From Casuarina equisetifolia (lineage: Eukaryota > Streptophyta > Magnoliopsida > Fagales > Casuarinaceae): 64,000 nt of DNA. Position 1 is the first letter of the stretch. Each line of letters starts with the position of its first letter. The notes beneath the pieces are model-generated. The model made no database searches and was not told the origin of the DNA. It worked only from the letters and a program-made list of their open reading frames with translations. Below, piece after piece: positions 1 through 11,500 of this stretch. The DNA lies in the NCBI GenBank assembly GCA_028551475.1, contig CM052355.1:23525580-23589579 (forward strand), written 5' to 3'. A program made the translations under genes and the position numbers.

Positions 1-59
1 CTATGATATATAATATCTAGACTAGTCAAAATAACTCTATATACAAAATAGAGTTATTA
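1..59 (+). repeat. End of an LTR with terminal hairpin (partial)
   Basis: The first bases carry an inverted repeat, ATAACTCTAT then AATAGAGTTAT (about 30-57). The same hairpin lies at one end of the two solo LTRs at 31191-32462 and 35589-36939. It is followed by a gypsy-type gag piece on the plus strand, so I read it as the last bases of a 5' LTR whose body lies left of the window. The GTTGCC at about 75-81 may be a decayed gypsy primer-binding site. Assignment to the element on its right is inference. Confidence 0.45.
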
Positions 60-239
60 GTGCAAGTGAGTTAGTTGCCTAGTATGATTTTAGAGAAAAG
101 GGAAAAGCCTTAAAGAAACTACAAAGACAATAACCCTAAGAAGTGGGAAGCAAGTGGGGTAAGATGATGCTAAGAAGGAAATTTCCAAAGATAATAATAA
201 GGATATCAACATACAACACAAGGAGATACTTAAGAGCAA

Positions 240-530
240 ACTCTTTCCAAACAATCCTAAGCCTTATATGCCTTTAGTGCCATTTCCCTAAAGACTCCAA
301 CATCACAAAATAGATAAGCAGTTTCAAAAATTCTTTGATGTATTTAAAAAATTGCACATTAACATTCTTTTTGTAGATGCTCTAACTCAAATGCCCAATT
401 ATGCAAAAAAAAAATTAGGAAGATACTAAAAAGCAAAAGGAAGTTGGAAGAGTATGAGATAATGTGGTTGACTAAGGAGTGCTTAGTCATCTTGCAACAA
501 AAATTGTCTTCAAAATTAGTATAGTTTCAT
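240..530 (+). pseudogene. Decayed Ty3/gypsy gag fragment
   Basis: Translation from about 255 gives a PYMPLVPFP-like start, one stop, then HHKIDKQFQKFFDVFKK and LHINILFVDALTQMPNYAK. This is the conserved capsid segment of plant Athila-type gypsy gag. After a frame change it continues as TKECLVILQQKLSSKL, the next conserved piece. Stops and frameshifts rule out function. It jumps almost directly to the 3' end of the internal region, so protease, reverse transcriptase and integrase have been deleted. Confidence 0.7.
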
Positions 531-559
531 CCTCCTTGAGTAGCAACATCAAAGATAGT

Positions 560-755
560 TTCATCCTCCCAAGCGCTTCTTGGGAGGCAACCCAAGCAGT
601 TTTATTATACTTTTTGTCACCATATGTTCATCACAGCTCCACATTCACATAATCTACAATTAAGGGAGTTTTCTTGTTTCTTCTTTGTTGTTTCTTTCTT
701 TTCTTTTTTCATTGAGGACATTATTGTATTTAAGTTTGGGGGTGCAAAGTGAAAT
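560..755 (+). mobile_element. 3' end of gypsy internal region, polypurine tract
   Basis: CTTCTTGGGAGGCAACCCAAG (about 578-598) followed by a T-rich stretch, a GAGGACA word and AAGTTTGGGGGTG (about 732-744) is the arrangement seen downstream of pol in plant Athila-type gypsy elements. The G-run is the likely polypurine tract. A short upstream stretch separates it from the gag fragment, consistent with an internal deletion of the coding region. Confidence 0.55.
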
Positions 756-1035
756 TTGTTGTGTTGGAAATGTTTTCTATTGTGTGAAAATTTTATTTTG
801 TGTTAAATGTTGTTGTGTTGGAAGTGTTTTCTATTATGAAAATGTTAGAGGCATATTGAAAGTGCATTGGAAATGTTTTTTATTATGTTGGAGGCATATT
901 GAAAGTGTGCTAGAAGTGTTTTCTATTATGTTAAAGGTATATTAAAAGTGTGTCAGAGGTATATTGAAACTGTGCCAAAAGTGTATCTTGTGCTGAAAAT
1001 TTTATTTTTGTGTTGCAAGTTTGTTTTGTGTGAGA
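755..1035 (+). repeat. Imperfect tandem repeats, GTTGGAAGTGTTTTCTATTATG type
   Basis: Variants of a unit of about 40-60 bp (GTTGGAAATG or GTTGGAAGTG, TTTTCTATTATG, GGCATATTGAAAGTG) recur at least five times. The 86-codon open frame across it (685-945) is repetitive and resembles no known protein, so I treat it as non-coding. It directly follows the polypurine-like tract. A short (AT)n run lies at about 1036-1054. Confidence 0.55.
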
Positions 1036-1410
1036 TATATATATATATATATATTTATGTTGGATCATAATTGTCATGATTGGATCCCTCATTATGAATT
1101 CTTTGCGATTCTTAGGAAGATATAAATTTTATTCAAACCTGAAATTATTGTGTGGGTTAAGTGTTATTTTGATTATGATAATTCATCTATTAAGCACTAG
1201 AAGTCCTTTTTTTTGAAATTGTTAAAAAATTTTAGACATCATTTACTTCCAATTGAATAAAACACTTGTTAATATATATTTTATTTTTTAAGTTGAAATG
1301 AAAAGGGATTTTTGAATGACCATTGAAATATAGTTGAATCAAGTCATTTGTTTATTTTGTGATTTTCTTTTTACACACACACAATATATATAATTTTTTT
1401 ATGATAAAAG

Positions 1411-2023
1411 TGTTAGGATTGGAGAGAAAATTAGTAGGCCTAGATATATTCCATGTATGTTATAGGAATATTTTAGGAATTATTCTCCTCTGTATTGATT
1501 AGGATTCCTAGTGGTATCCAGTTAGGACTCCTAGCAATATCTAGCTAGGACTTCCTTTTTGGTGCTAGTATAAAAGGAAAAGATCATAGAAAAACCCTAA
1601 GGGCCAAAAGAAAGAGGGTTACGCATTATGAAGGCAACAACCCATGCCTCATAAGAGTGGCAACCAAAGAGTGCTACTTTGTGTAATAGCCATAGGCCAA
1701 GAGAGAATCAAGTGAGTTGTTGTGAGTATTGAGAATAGCTATGTGAGAGCTATATGTGTGAATATTGTAATCAGTACCTTTGTATTCTCATGAAGAAATC
1801 TAATAAGAGGAGAAGGGGCTAGTAGTTGCGCCGGTGACGGGGGATGTAGGACATTGTGTTGGTTTGAACCTTCTAAATCTTATGTCTCTTGTATGTTTGT
1901 TTATTTTTTTTTTTATCTATGCATCTATATGTTCATATGATGGGGTCGCTTTCGCAACAAGTGGTATCAAAGCCAGGTTTGGATCCCAACAAATGGAAAA
2001 GGAGACAAGCTTGGTTTCTAACA
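1411..2023 (+). repeat. 5' LTR of the 1411-6873 element
   Basis: Starts TGTTAGG and ends TAACA. It carries a TATA box (TATAAAAGG, 1569-1577) upstream of the presumed transcript start. It also contains a complete tRNA-Met-type primer site, TGGTATCAAAGCCAGG, at about 1962, 62 bp before the LTR end and again in the 3' LTR. About a dozen differences from the 3' LTR in the first 145 bp indicate an old insertion. Confidence 0.85.
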
Positions 2024-2025
2024 AA

Positions 2026-2041
2026 TGGTATCAGAGATAGG
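2026..2041 (+). other. Primer-binding site (tRNA-Met type)
   Basis: TGGTATCAGAGATAGG starts 2 bp after the 5' LTR end. The TGGTATCAGAG core is the usual plant copia primer site, complementary to the 3' end of initiator tRNA-Met. Confidence 0.75.
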
Positions 2042-4614
2042 TTTCATGGCTCAGGAGCATCACATGGAACATATAGAACTAGATTGGTATTGAACAAGAG
2101 ATTGACAACTCCTTTTGGTATTCTTAACCAAAGATTTGGTTTTTATGTGAAAGAAAAAAAAGGTGATTTTTCTACATGGGTTCTTTTTCTTTCGAGTTTC
2201 AAAACTTATCTTTGTCAAGTAACAAGTAAAAGAACGGTTATTCGATGTGAATTAAGCATACCGTACACAAAAAGAATCTATCAACAAAGGTTTTGTTCTA
2301 AGAAACCTTTTGTCAAACACTTAGCATATAACCCATAGTGAGAAAGGTCAAAAATTGACGATTAAGTTATGGATTTTCTTCTCTGGACTTCATCTATGTG
2401 ATTTCTAACTTCTTGGTGGCCAAAAAATTCTAGATTTTGTCGGGAATTAATTGGGAAGTTGCGGGTTATGTTAAACCCACATGGCCAAAAAAAGGAAGTT
2501 GAAATTACTGCTTTGTTCGACCATTTTTAGAGAAAAAGGGGCCAGATTGGAAATTAAGGTGTCTTGATTTACAATTTTGGAGATTTTCATTAAAAAAGGT
2601 CACTAGAAAGTTACCAGATGGTGGTTGGAGTGACGAAATTAGCGTCAACAATGCTGACACTAGCAAAGTTCAAATTGGGTCGTTGAACCCAGTTCGGGAC
2701 CCGAATGGAAAGGCGCGGATCTGGACCTAGAGCAGACTAAATCAAGCACGTGGGTGATCTAGGAGAAAATAGATTTGGTGCATTCCATACATGCACGGAG
2801 CAGTGGAGCTGGGTATGGGTCAAGTCAAGCCCATAGGTCAGAATATCCAAAATACCAGGTCAAGTTGAGCTTAGGTGGAACAAGCCGAAGCGTTAGGCCA
2901 ATACGATCCCATGGGGCAGGCCCAAGAACAATATGCATAAGATCCAGCCCACTTGAGATGGGTCTTAGCATACGGGCTAGAAGTTGGGCTGGATCAGTAC
3001 CAAGCCCATCGAGAATGGGCCGAGTTGCATAAATGGGTCAGGTATGACCCGAATTTTCTAACCTACCGGATCGCAGATGGATGGCCAAAACTATTTTGGC
3101 TGATCTATGCTGATCAATGGTGTTTGGTGGCAAGATAATGGTGTCTAGGTGATCTATGGAAGATTCCAATTCCATCCATGGTGGCAAATCAATGAACGGC
3201 AGTGGCGTGTGGTTGGAAAATCCAAATTGAGTTGCAGATGTTGCGGATAGTGGTGAAAATCTGGCAACCGGTGGCTAATTGGAGAAAATAAGATGTCCGA
3301 ATGGTTCAGCAACCAAGTATGAGGCGATTTTCGACAAAAAGCAGCCATAAAAGTGAAGAGAAATGGCAGTGGTAGTGTCGGGTCACAAAGCAGGTCAAAC
3401 CACATGAGAGCTAGGTTAGGCGCAATTATGCGCGAGTGCATGAGTTACACGCGTGGGTGTGTGAGTTGCACACGTGGGCGCTTCTGCAAGGTGCGTGAGG
3501 CCCACGCACGGACAGAACAATGGAGCGTGAGTTACACACGCCGGCGAGATTTTTTCTAGGTATTTTTTGGCCAATCTTACGTAGAATTTTAAGCAGTGTT
3601 TGATAGTTTATTTGGTTTGTGATTCTGAGTTCTTGGGAGGTCCAAATTTAATGAATATTGGTGTTTGGACTTGGTTTTTTAACTTGTGGTTAATCTTAAA
3701 TTGGGTTTGCATTGAATGGGTTGATAGAATCAAAGATGACAAAGATGAAATTGGACAATAGTGGCTATTGGTACCTTTGTCTTGATTTATTCAGTACTTA
3801 TTACATTGCCATTAATGGAACTATGGATGTCATTGCTAGATTTTTGTTAGACTTCTTTGTATCTAATTTGCTATGGTTTTATGATGTACTCTGCTTGGTA
3901 TTTAGGATCTATTGGTCATACATTTAGCCAAATGTTTAGGGTTTTAATGGAAGGTTAATACTTCAAGAGGTCGATGATTATGCTATTGAATTGGTAACTA
4001 ATGAAGAATGGCAGAGGGGGAGATAACTTTGGTTCTTCTGCAATTATCTGACATTGGCAGAACGGGAGATAGTTTTGTCTATTTTGCGGTTATCTAGGAT
4101 CTCTTAGTTATGTGGTTGATCAAGGCATAGGATTCCAAAGAGAAGCTAAGGATATCTCAAGAGGTTGTTATACTCTTGAAGGAGGATTTGAGGAGGATTG
4201 TTCTCTTCATTTGGTGTTTTTAGTATGTTGTCAGTTGATAGTCACAGATATGAGAGATAGAATTACATGACACCAAGAGCAAGAGGTAGAAGAAGAAAAG
4301 TCTCAAGTGATGGTTTCACAGTGTTGAGATTACAAGATAGCAAGACAGTTTAGGAATCACTATTGAGCTTAAAAGTAAAGTTATTCCTTAGAGTATGATT
4401 GATTTCTTTTGAGACGTTACACTGCATATATGGAAGAGGTAGAGATGGTTCTCTCTATTTTTGGATTCCATAGGATTAGGTTGGTTGGATGACACTAGTA
4501 TAGAAGGTGTCTTGATTTTGGGTTTGATGAGACCCAAGGGATTTATGATGTGTTAGACTCCAAGGTCAAAATTGATATTTTGACAAATAGCAAGATAATG
4601 ATTAGAAGACTACC

Positions 4615-4830
4615 TACAACATGGACACTTAGAGATATAGTGTTCATTCAAGGAAAGTTTGATTAAGCCACAGTTAAGGGGGAACTAACAGATGAGTAGA
4701 GGTTGCCTGGGATTGCTCAATTAGATGACTGCTTATAACATGGACACTTAGAAATGTAGTGTTCATTTAGGGAGCATTTGATAAGCCATAGTTAAGGGGA
4801 AACTAACAGATGAGCTAAGGTTGCTATAGA
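4615..4830 (+). repeat. Tandem duplication, about 120-bp period
   Basis: ACATGGACACTTAGAGATAT (from 4618) recurs in slightly changed form from 4738. Both copies continue into GTGTTCATT, a GATAAGCC-like word, AGTTAAGGGG and AACTAACAGATGAG. A CCTGGGATTGCTCA word also recurs at about 4707 and 4849. It lies in the non-coding interior of the LTR element. Confidence 0.7.
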
Positions 4831-6263
4831 GTTGATGTACCTGGGATTGCTCAGTTGGTTGATGTTATCTCTTTAGTTGCTACCCTAGTGTCTATATAAG
4901 CAGTAAGATTCATTTTTCATCTTTGATTACTCTATGGTTGAAATGTCCACAAGAAAGTAATGAGATATTCCTTAATGTGAGCTCATGTTTGAGGGTGAAT
5001 TTATGGTGGTACGAGTACCTGTTGTGATTAGTTATAGCCAGCTATTAGATGATGCACCATATGACGTAGACAATTACAGAGTGATGCAATACATTCTCCT
5101 TGTTGATCATAAGAACTTTTGATATGGGTGATATTGAGTTTTTTTTTTTTATGGCATTCTATGTTGCAACTTGTGGGATTCAAAGTTAAAGGAGAATATG
5201 ATGTACAAATAGAAAAGGATCGTATAAATTTTTGTTATTTCTCAGGTGATATACTTGAAGTTATACAAATTCATTAGCGTGCATGGGTTTGTTAGGTGCT
5301 CAAGCAATAATGTTGATGTTTACTTCAGGGTGACTCCCTTTTTTTTTTTGGTATGTTATTCACTTCTCAAGTATGTTAATAGCATGATTAGTCGTTGAAC
5401 TTTGCAAGGATTTTTAGAGAAGTTGTAGGGGGAGCTTATGATAGAATTTGTTATAGAAGACCTGAGTGACACGGTATATACCTTAGGAGGAGATACTCAA
5501 GATGAAGTACTGTGGGATTCCTTTAACTAAATTGAGTTGAAGAGGGAGACCAAGAGATAGAAAGTCCATTCATTGGAGGCTAAATGCCAATCACCCATGT
5601 TCTCGGTTGATATTTTGAACTGTTGGAAGATGGACATGATTAAAAACTGTTGAGGTTGTACCAACAGTAGACAGCTTGAGGAGAGACCTGTTAAGGTCAA
5701 ATATTACATATGGAGCAAATTGATTAATAAGCATAGACGTCTATGGTAGGACTTCTTTGTAGTGAGATATGGAGTCCAACTTGGTGAATTTTCACAGTTG
5801 GCTGGAAGACTAGCTAGATAAGTTAGAGTTAGTGGTAGAGGTGTCATTCGTGGAAGCTAAAAGATAGTTATGATTATGGGAGCCATGAAGTTCATGAGAT
5901 TTTGGCAATTCATAGAAGAGCCTAATGTGAGCTTGATTTCTTTGACCATTTAGAGATGATACACCTTCAGTTGGGTATCCTTTTTATCAAATCAGAGATA
6001 AAGGAAGAGCTTGAAGAGATAGGGAAAATGCATATTTCCATGCAACTAATGTGTTATTCAATTGAGTCTCCCTTCATTGATAATGGAGGTAGAGCTTATA
6101 AAGCTAGAGAAGAGATGTCTTCAAATGCAACTGATGTATTAATCGGGATGGTGGATTAATGCTGAAAAGATGCTCAACTAGTGGAGGGCTCAGAGGTCAT
6201 ATATGCAACAGATCAACCTATTGTGCAGGGTTATTGTACTAATTTTACTCCAAAGGGGAAACT

Positions 6264-6873
6264 TGTTAGGATTGGAGTGAAAATTAGTAACCCTAGATAT
6301 ATTTCATGTATGTTATAGGAATATTTTAAGAATTATTCTCCTTTGTATTGATTAGGATTCCTAGTGGTATTTAGTTAGAACTCCCAGCAATATCCAGCTA
6401 GGACTCCTTTTTTTATGCTAATATAAAAGGGAAAGATCATAGGAAAACCCTAAGGGTTAAAAGAGAGAGGGTTACACCTTATAATGGCGGCAACCCATGC
6501 CTTATGAGAGCAACAACTAGAGAGTGCTACTTTGTGTAGTAGCCACAGGCCAAAAGAGAATCAAGTGAGTTGTTGTGAGTATTGAGAATAGCTGTGTGAG
6601 AGCTATATGTGTGAATATTGTAATCAACATCTTTGTATTTTCATGAATAAATTTAATAAGAGGAGAAGGGGTTGATAGTTACATCGGTGATGAGGGACGT
6701 TGGACATTGTGTTGGTCTGAATCTCCTAAATCTTGTGTCTCTTGTATGTTTATTTTTTTTTTTTTAACTATGTTTCTATATGTTCATATGATGGGGTCAC
6801 TTCCGTAACAAGTGGTATCAGAGCTAGGTTTGGATCCAACAAATGAAAAGGGAGACAAGCTTGGTTTCTAACA
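6264..6873 (+). repeat. 3' LTR of the 1411-6873 element
   Basis: Aligns along its whole length with 1411-2023, including the TATA box (6422-6430) and the internal TGGTATCAGAGCTAGG at about 6812. The AAAAG duplication follows immediately at 6874-6878. Confidence 0.85.
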
Positions 6874-6878
6874 AAAAG

Positions 6879-8000
6879 CATGCATTTCTTTCTTTCATGC
6901 CTATCATCCAAGGCATTAAATTTAAAGAAAACTATTTGATCCATATCAATTACCCACTCGATTATAAGTTAGCTTTCTTTTTTTTTTCTTTTAAAAAGAA
7001 TTCATACAAAATGTGAACATGTTTAATTATATAAATGGTTTTTAATATTATATTATTTATATATAGAACTTTCACTAGAGGCTAGTTAAGTACTTTAGCA
7101 ATTTATTATTATTTTTGTACATTATATAGTTATTACATCATTAGATTTCCAAATCCTACTCTTTATATTTATTTCATCATATCTTGCTTATTCACTTTTC
7201 ATTAATAATTCTAACTTTCTATATCTCCAGCCCTTATTCATACTATTTGATGACTCAACGGGTTTTATTTGGCAAGCGTAATTATACTTAATATTTATTT
7301 GCCTCTAAAGACCTTTGAATATCATGCTTGAAGAAGCCTTTGTTCATACTAATTTTCGTTGTTCTCGGTGAACCTTTTTTTTCTTTTTTTTCTAAGCCCA
7401 AAAGAAGACTTAAAAGAAAAGCCCGAAAAAGTTAATCTCCTTTCCACATTTTCAAGAGGTATCTTAGTTGGAAAGTTAAATAAGGAGGAAAGAGTTTAAG
7501 AGATTTGTTAAGACTTCCTCGTTGATATTGATGAGGTAGGTTGCGTTATATTTACAAAATTTGTTCAAAATATTTTCTGAAAAATAATCTCAAGATAATT
7601 TTGCAATTCATAGGACAATGGTTAAAAAGTTTAATATTTAATTTAAAAATTAATTAAAAAATTCGTGAAACTTATTATCACATAAATATAAGTCATAATA
7701 TATTTCTTAATAATATAATTTATTAATCATAACTTAATATGTTCTTGAGCTGTCATAATGACGTGAACTTTAATTAATAAGAATTCATAGAAATATTAAG
7801 ACTTTAATACCATATTAAAAGGTAACTTAAAAATGAGTAAAATTTATCACTATATAAATCAAAATTCTACTATATTTCTTAAGAATATTGAATTCATTGA
7901 TCATGTCTTAATAAAAATTGTTTAGAAGATTTCTCGTAAGCGTTTCATTCGATTAGTTAATATCGCATATATTGTTTGGAGGCTGAAAATGGAAATGTCC
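6879..8000. other. AT-rich intergenic sequence with a diverged tandem repeat
   Basis: No gene is visible. Two diverged copies of a segment of about 170 bp lie at about 7660-7741 and 7832-7915 (shared words TTATCAC, ATATAAAT, ATATTTCTTAA, ATTCATTGATCAT). Related AT-rich text recurs near 13080 and 13350. The stretch ends at the presumed promoter of the JASON gene. Confidence 0.5.
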
Positions 8001-8099
8001 CCGCAATGGGTACATTCTACCTTAAAAAATAAAAATTAGAAAATGAAAAAGAGTAGAGGAAAGAAAAGGCACCGACCAAACAAATGGCTTCATCAGGCG

Positions 8100-8500
8100 T
8101 TATTTTGTCGAACAATCAGGCAAACAGACGTACTGGAAATTCACAGCCAAATCGATCTCTCGTTTGGTCCACGCGTCAAATCCTCACAGCGAGTACCACC
8201 ACTGTTGGAGTACGCCGAAGGTGAAGACTTTCGTCGCTGCAGGCATAGCTTTCCCTCGCTTTCTGGGTTCAAATTTCAAAAGCGACCCAGCAACTCTCTC
8301 TATCTTTCTCACCCAAGCCAAACTAGCGAGATTATTTAGACACAAAGAAAATAGGAAAAAAAGAAAAGAGATAATATCAATTCTAGCTGTAACTGAGAAG
8401 CTCAGCCTAAGAACCCATGATATGGTCATTGCTGAGGCGTGAATTGGATTTGGTGTGCAGATCGGCACTGCGGATTCTAGAGAGGTCGGTTTCCAGAGGC
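8100..8500 (+). promoter_or_regulatory. Likely promoter and 5' leader of JASON, with upstream ORF
   Basis: This is a relatively GC-rich stretch just before the JASON start, containing pyrimidine-rich CTCTCTCTATCTTTCTC at about 8293. It holds a 92-codon open frame (ATG 8164, stop 8440-8442) ending 58 bases before the JASON ATG. If transcription begins upstream of 8164 this would be an upstream ORF. No convincing TATA box was seen and the transcript start is not known. Confidence 0.4.
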
Positions 8501-11500
8501 ATGGGTTGCTTCTTCGCTTGCTTCCGCTCCAGAGACGACCGCCACCGCCCTCCGCCCCACTTCGTCTCCCATTCCGCCACTCGCTCCAACCGCACTGTGC
8601 GTTCTAAATTCCCTTTCCTCTCTTTCGTTCCCAAGAAAGGGAAAAATGCGATAAGAAAACGACATCGCTTTTCATAGTTTCCCTTTTCCCAGAAATCTTT
8701 TGCGGTATTTTTAGATGTATTAGTGTTAATCTGGATTCCCTCGAGGTTCAACAGCATTCAGACGGACGTTTCTCGCGTTTTTCGAAAGCTTTTCGCTTTT
8801 TTCTTTTGCTGAGAATCTTAGGGAACAGAAGAGCAAGAAAGGAAATCTTGATCCTTCCTTTTCTGTTTCTCTACTTTCCGTTTGTTTGCTGAGAATCTCA
8901 GGGAATAGAAGAGCAAGAAAGGAAGTCTCGATCCTTCCTTTTCTGTTTCAAAAGCTTTTCGCGTTTCAACTACGGCAATAGATAGGTAGAGGTTTATGTT
9001 CGTATTCTTTTTGGATCAAGTAAGTGAAAAATTAATGGAGATCTTATTTTTTAAGCTTATTCTTTTGGTTCATTTCTTATAATTAAGAAGATTCGTCCTC
9101 TGTTTGGCTTTTGAGAAAAGTCATCAAAAAAGAAAACAAATGACGTCGGTGTTTCCTGTGTTTAATGTTCTTTTAGTCTCTTTGAAAAGCTTAACCATAT
9201 CAAGCACCATTTATTTACTCACTGAACTGAGCAGAGGACTGGTGAATTATGGGATTTGATGCTCACCTTCTACCTTTTGTATAATGATCAGGAAGTTGTG
9301 CTATCTCAAAATCGTTTGTCATCACTTTTTTTAGCTGAAGGTATATTTTTACCTGCTGAATGTTATATTATATTCTTGTAATTTCTCTTTAAGTAAATGG
9401 ATTTTTTGAAATCTGAAGCTCAAAGCTTACAACGATCTATTCAATTTTTCTTTTTCACTAGAGAAAGAAGATTCTTCACGCAATGACGGGGAAATTATTG
9501 GTTTCGAATCTCCACAAAATCACAAGGAGCTCAAGGATGAGGTATACTATCTCATTTTCCACAGAACATTTTCCTTTTGGTCTAAGAACTATTTGTATGA
9601 TAGGATGATTTACATTCCTGTCTTAAATTTGATTTGGTTGGTGGCTTTAAGGTTCAGTAGCCTAAACCGTTTTATGGTGTTTCAAGTAAATCTTGGACAA
9701 GAATAATTGAAGTTAAAAATCCAAGCAAAGCATTGTGTTTATTCTCATTGCATTTGCTTTGCCTCACCCCTATATAAGTGAGTTAACAAGTTGTACGCGC
9801 TTTACAACCCTTTCTTTTGGTTGTCTAGTGGATAATAATTCACCCCATATTCTTTCTAGTTAGATGACAGGGTTTTACGTCGTTTGCATATTTGAACTAA
9901 TGATTCCAGTCTTTTCTCCAACTAATGCCTGAATCATCGTCAGATATAGTTGAACCATCTTCATTATTTTTAAAATGAATGGATTTGGCTACTTTGAACT
10001 GTTGATGATAATCGATCTGATAATATGAGAGTTGCCATGCAGGCCAAATTTCTTAAAGCTTGTGGTACCTTGGTGGAGACGCCTGTTGAAATTCGTAAAG
10101 CATCCGGGAAGTTGAAAGGGTCAACTTACGGTAGAGATTCAGAGCCCCAAAAGTTCCGTTCTTGGCTTCCTAACACACCTATAAAGAAGATTCAGTTAGA
10201 CGATCAACCTGATCAGTCTCTTACTCCTCTCAAAAGTTGTGAAGATAGGCGCGAGGAATCACCTTCACAAGAAATGACACCTAGCAGGTAGTTCAAGAAA
10301 AATCATTTAATATAACATTAAAAATCAGTTGATATAACACCTAGCAGGGGCTTTTCCCTTGTCATTTCTTTCTTGCAGCTGTATATCCAGCCTACAGAAT
10401 ACTGAAAGGGTCTCTTCCACTAAAGGTAATGGGATAGGAAATCTTAATGCTGCTGTCGAGTTTCGTGCCAGTGAGACAGAAAACATGGAAACATTACATC
10501 AACCTTGGGATCCAGCAACAGCCGTTCAGAGCAGGAACAAGGCTGTGCGCTTTGAATGTGATTATGATGCATCTTCCTCTCGAAGTTCATCTGAAAATGT
10601 TAGCCAAAATCCAAAGAAATCGGAATCACGGGATAATTGGAATGTACCAAGATCTTCACCTTATCCAACCCCACTTAAGCTGTCTGATGAGATGCAAACA
10701 CCCGGAACTGTATTCACGACAAACTTAGAAAATTTACCACATGGGAGACCTCGAATCAGGTCGCAATATGTATATTCAGTTCCCAATTCTGTTGAAGGTG
10801 ACTCTGAATGGAAGGCGTTGAAGGAAGAAAATTCTAACTCTCATCAACTTTCAGACGATTTGAGAGAATCCCTCGAGTCACTTACAACTTTAACTCCTAG
10901 GTCAGGAGGGGTAAATGAAACTTCTTCAGGAAAAGAGTTGAAGGTGGAAGGAAGCCTGTCTGATTGGCTGAAGCCGCGGTCATCGACTCAGGATGCTGGT
11001 TCTACCCGAAAACTTCATTTTGGTAGAACTCCAGGGGACAGGCCTATAATTGGGATTGTTGCTGCTCACTGGAATGATGATGAACCTTCTCACACTTCGC
11101 CTAAGTGGTGGGATGGGAATGGAATCCCAAATTCGACCAATAAATACAAAGAGGTATTTCTTTTGGCTGCTTTATTTTCTGTTTGCAGTCTTAAATTAAA
11201 AGTTTCAAATGAAAGAATGCTGGCCGTTTCTACAGGATCAGAAAGTGAGTTGGCATGCCACACCATTCGAGGAAAGGTTAGAAAAGGCTTTGTCTGAAGA
11301 GGGTCTAGTCTCTCAAAGGTATGCCGGCTTTCTTCGTTGTTGGTTGCTGTGTGGTCAGGGTCATTGGATTGGGGGCTAGATAGCCAGTAATTCAATGGGA
11401 ATGACCTAGGCGCCAAAGACCACTATTTTTTTCTTCTTCTTTCTTTTCCTATCAGACGAGGTCTTTCTTAAAGGATAATACGGTACGTCATGTGCCTTCT

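Larger units (their letters stand above)
1411..6873 (+). mobile_element. Non-autonomous LTR retrotransposon, complete boundaries
   Basis: A 613-bp 5' LTR (1411-2023) and a 610-bp 3' LTR (6264-6873) both begin TGTTAGGATTGGAG and end TTTCTAACA. They are flanked by AAAAG on both sides (1406-1410 and 6874-6878), which is the target duplication. A tRNA-Met-type primer site, TGGTATCAGAGATAGG, starts at 2026. A purine-rich tract, CAAAGGGGAAACT, sits at 6251-6263. The 4.2-kb internal region contains no recognisable gag or pol reading frame in any frame, so the element must have used proteins from another element. The primer type suggests copia, but with no coding sequence the superfamily is uncertain. 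Confidence 0.85.

Noticed and set aside
1960..1977. Reading the LTR end at the first TGGTATC site (1962), giving 549-bp LTRs
   Set aside because: The sequence after this site is still shared between both LTR copies for another 60 bp, and only the longer LTR yields a target duplication (AAAAG).
6811..6873. Start of a second, tandem internal region after the 3' LTR
   Set aside because: The 60 bp are the true end of the LTR itself, as shown by the matching target duplication.
8407..8757. 116-codon minus-strand open frame overlapping JASON exon 1
   Set aside because: Shadow of the JASON first exon and leader; no family resemblance and no splice support.
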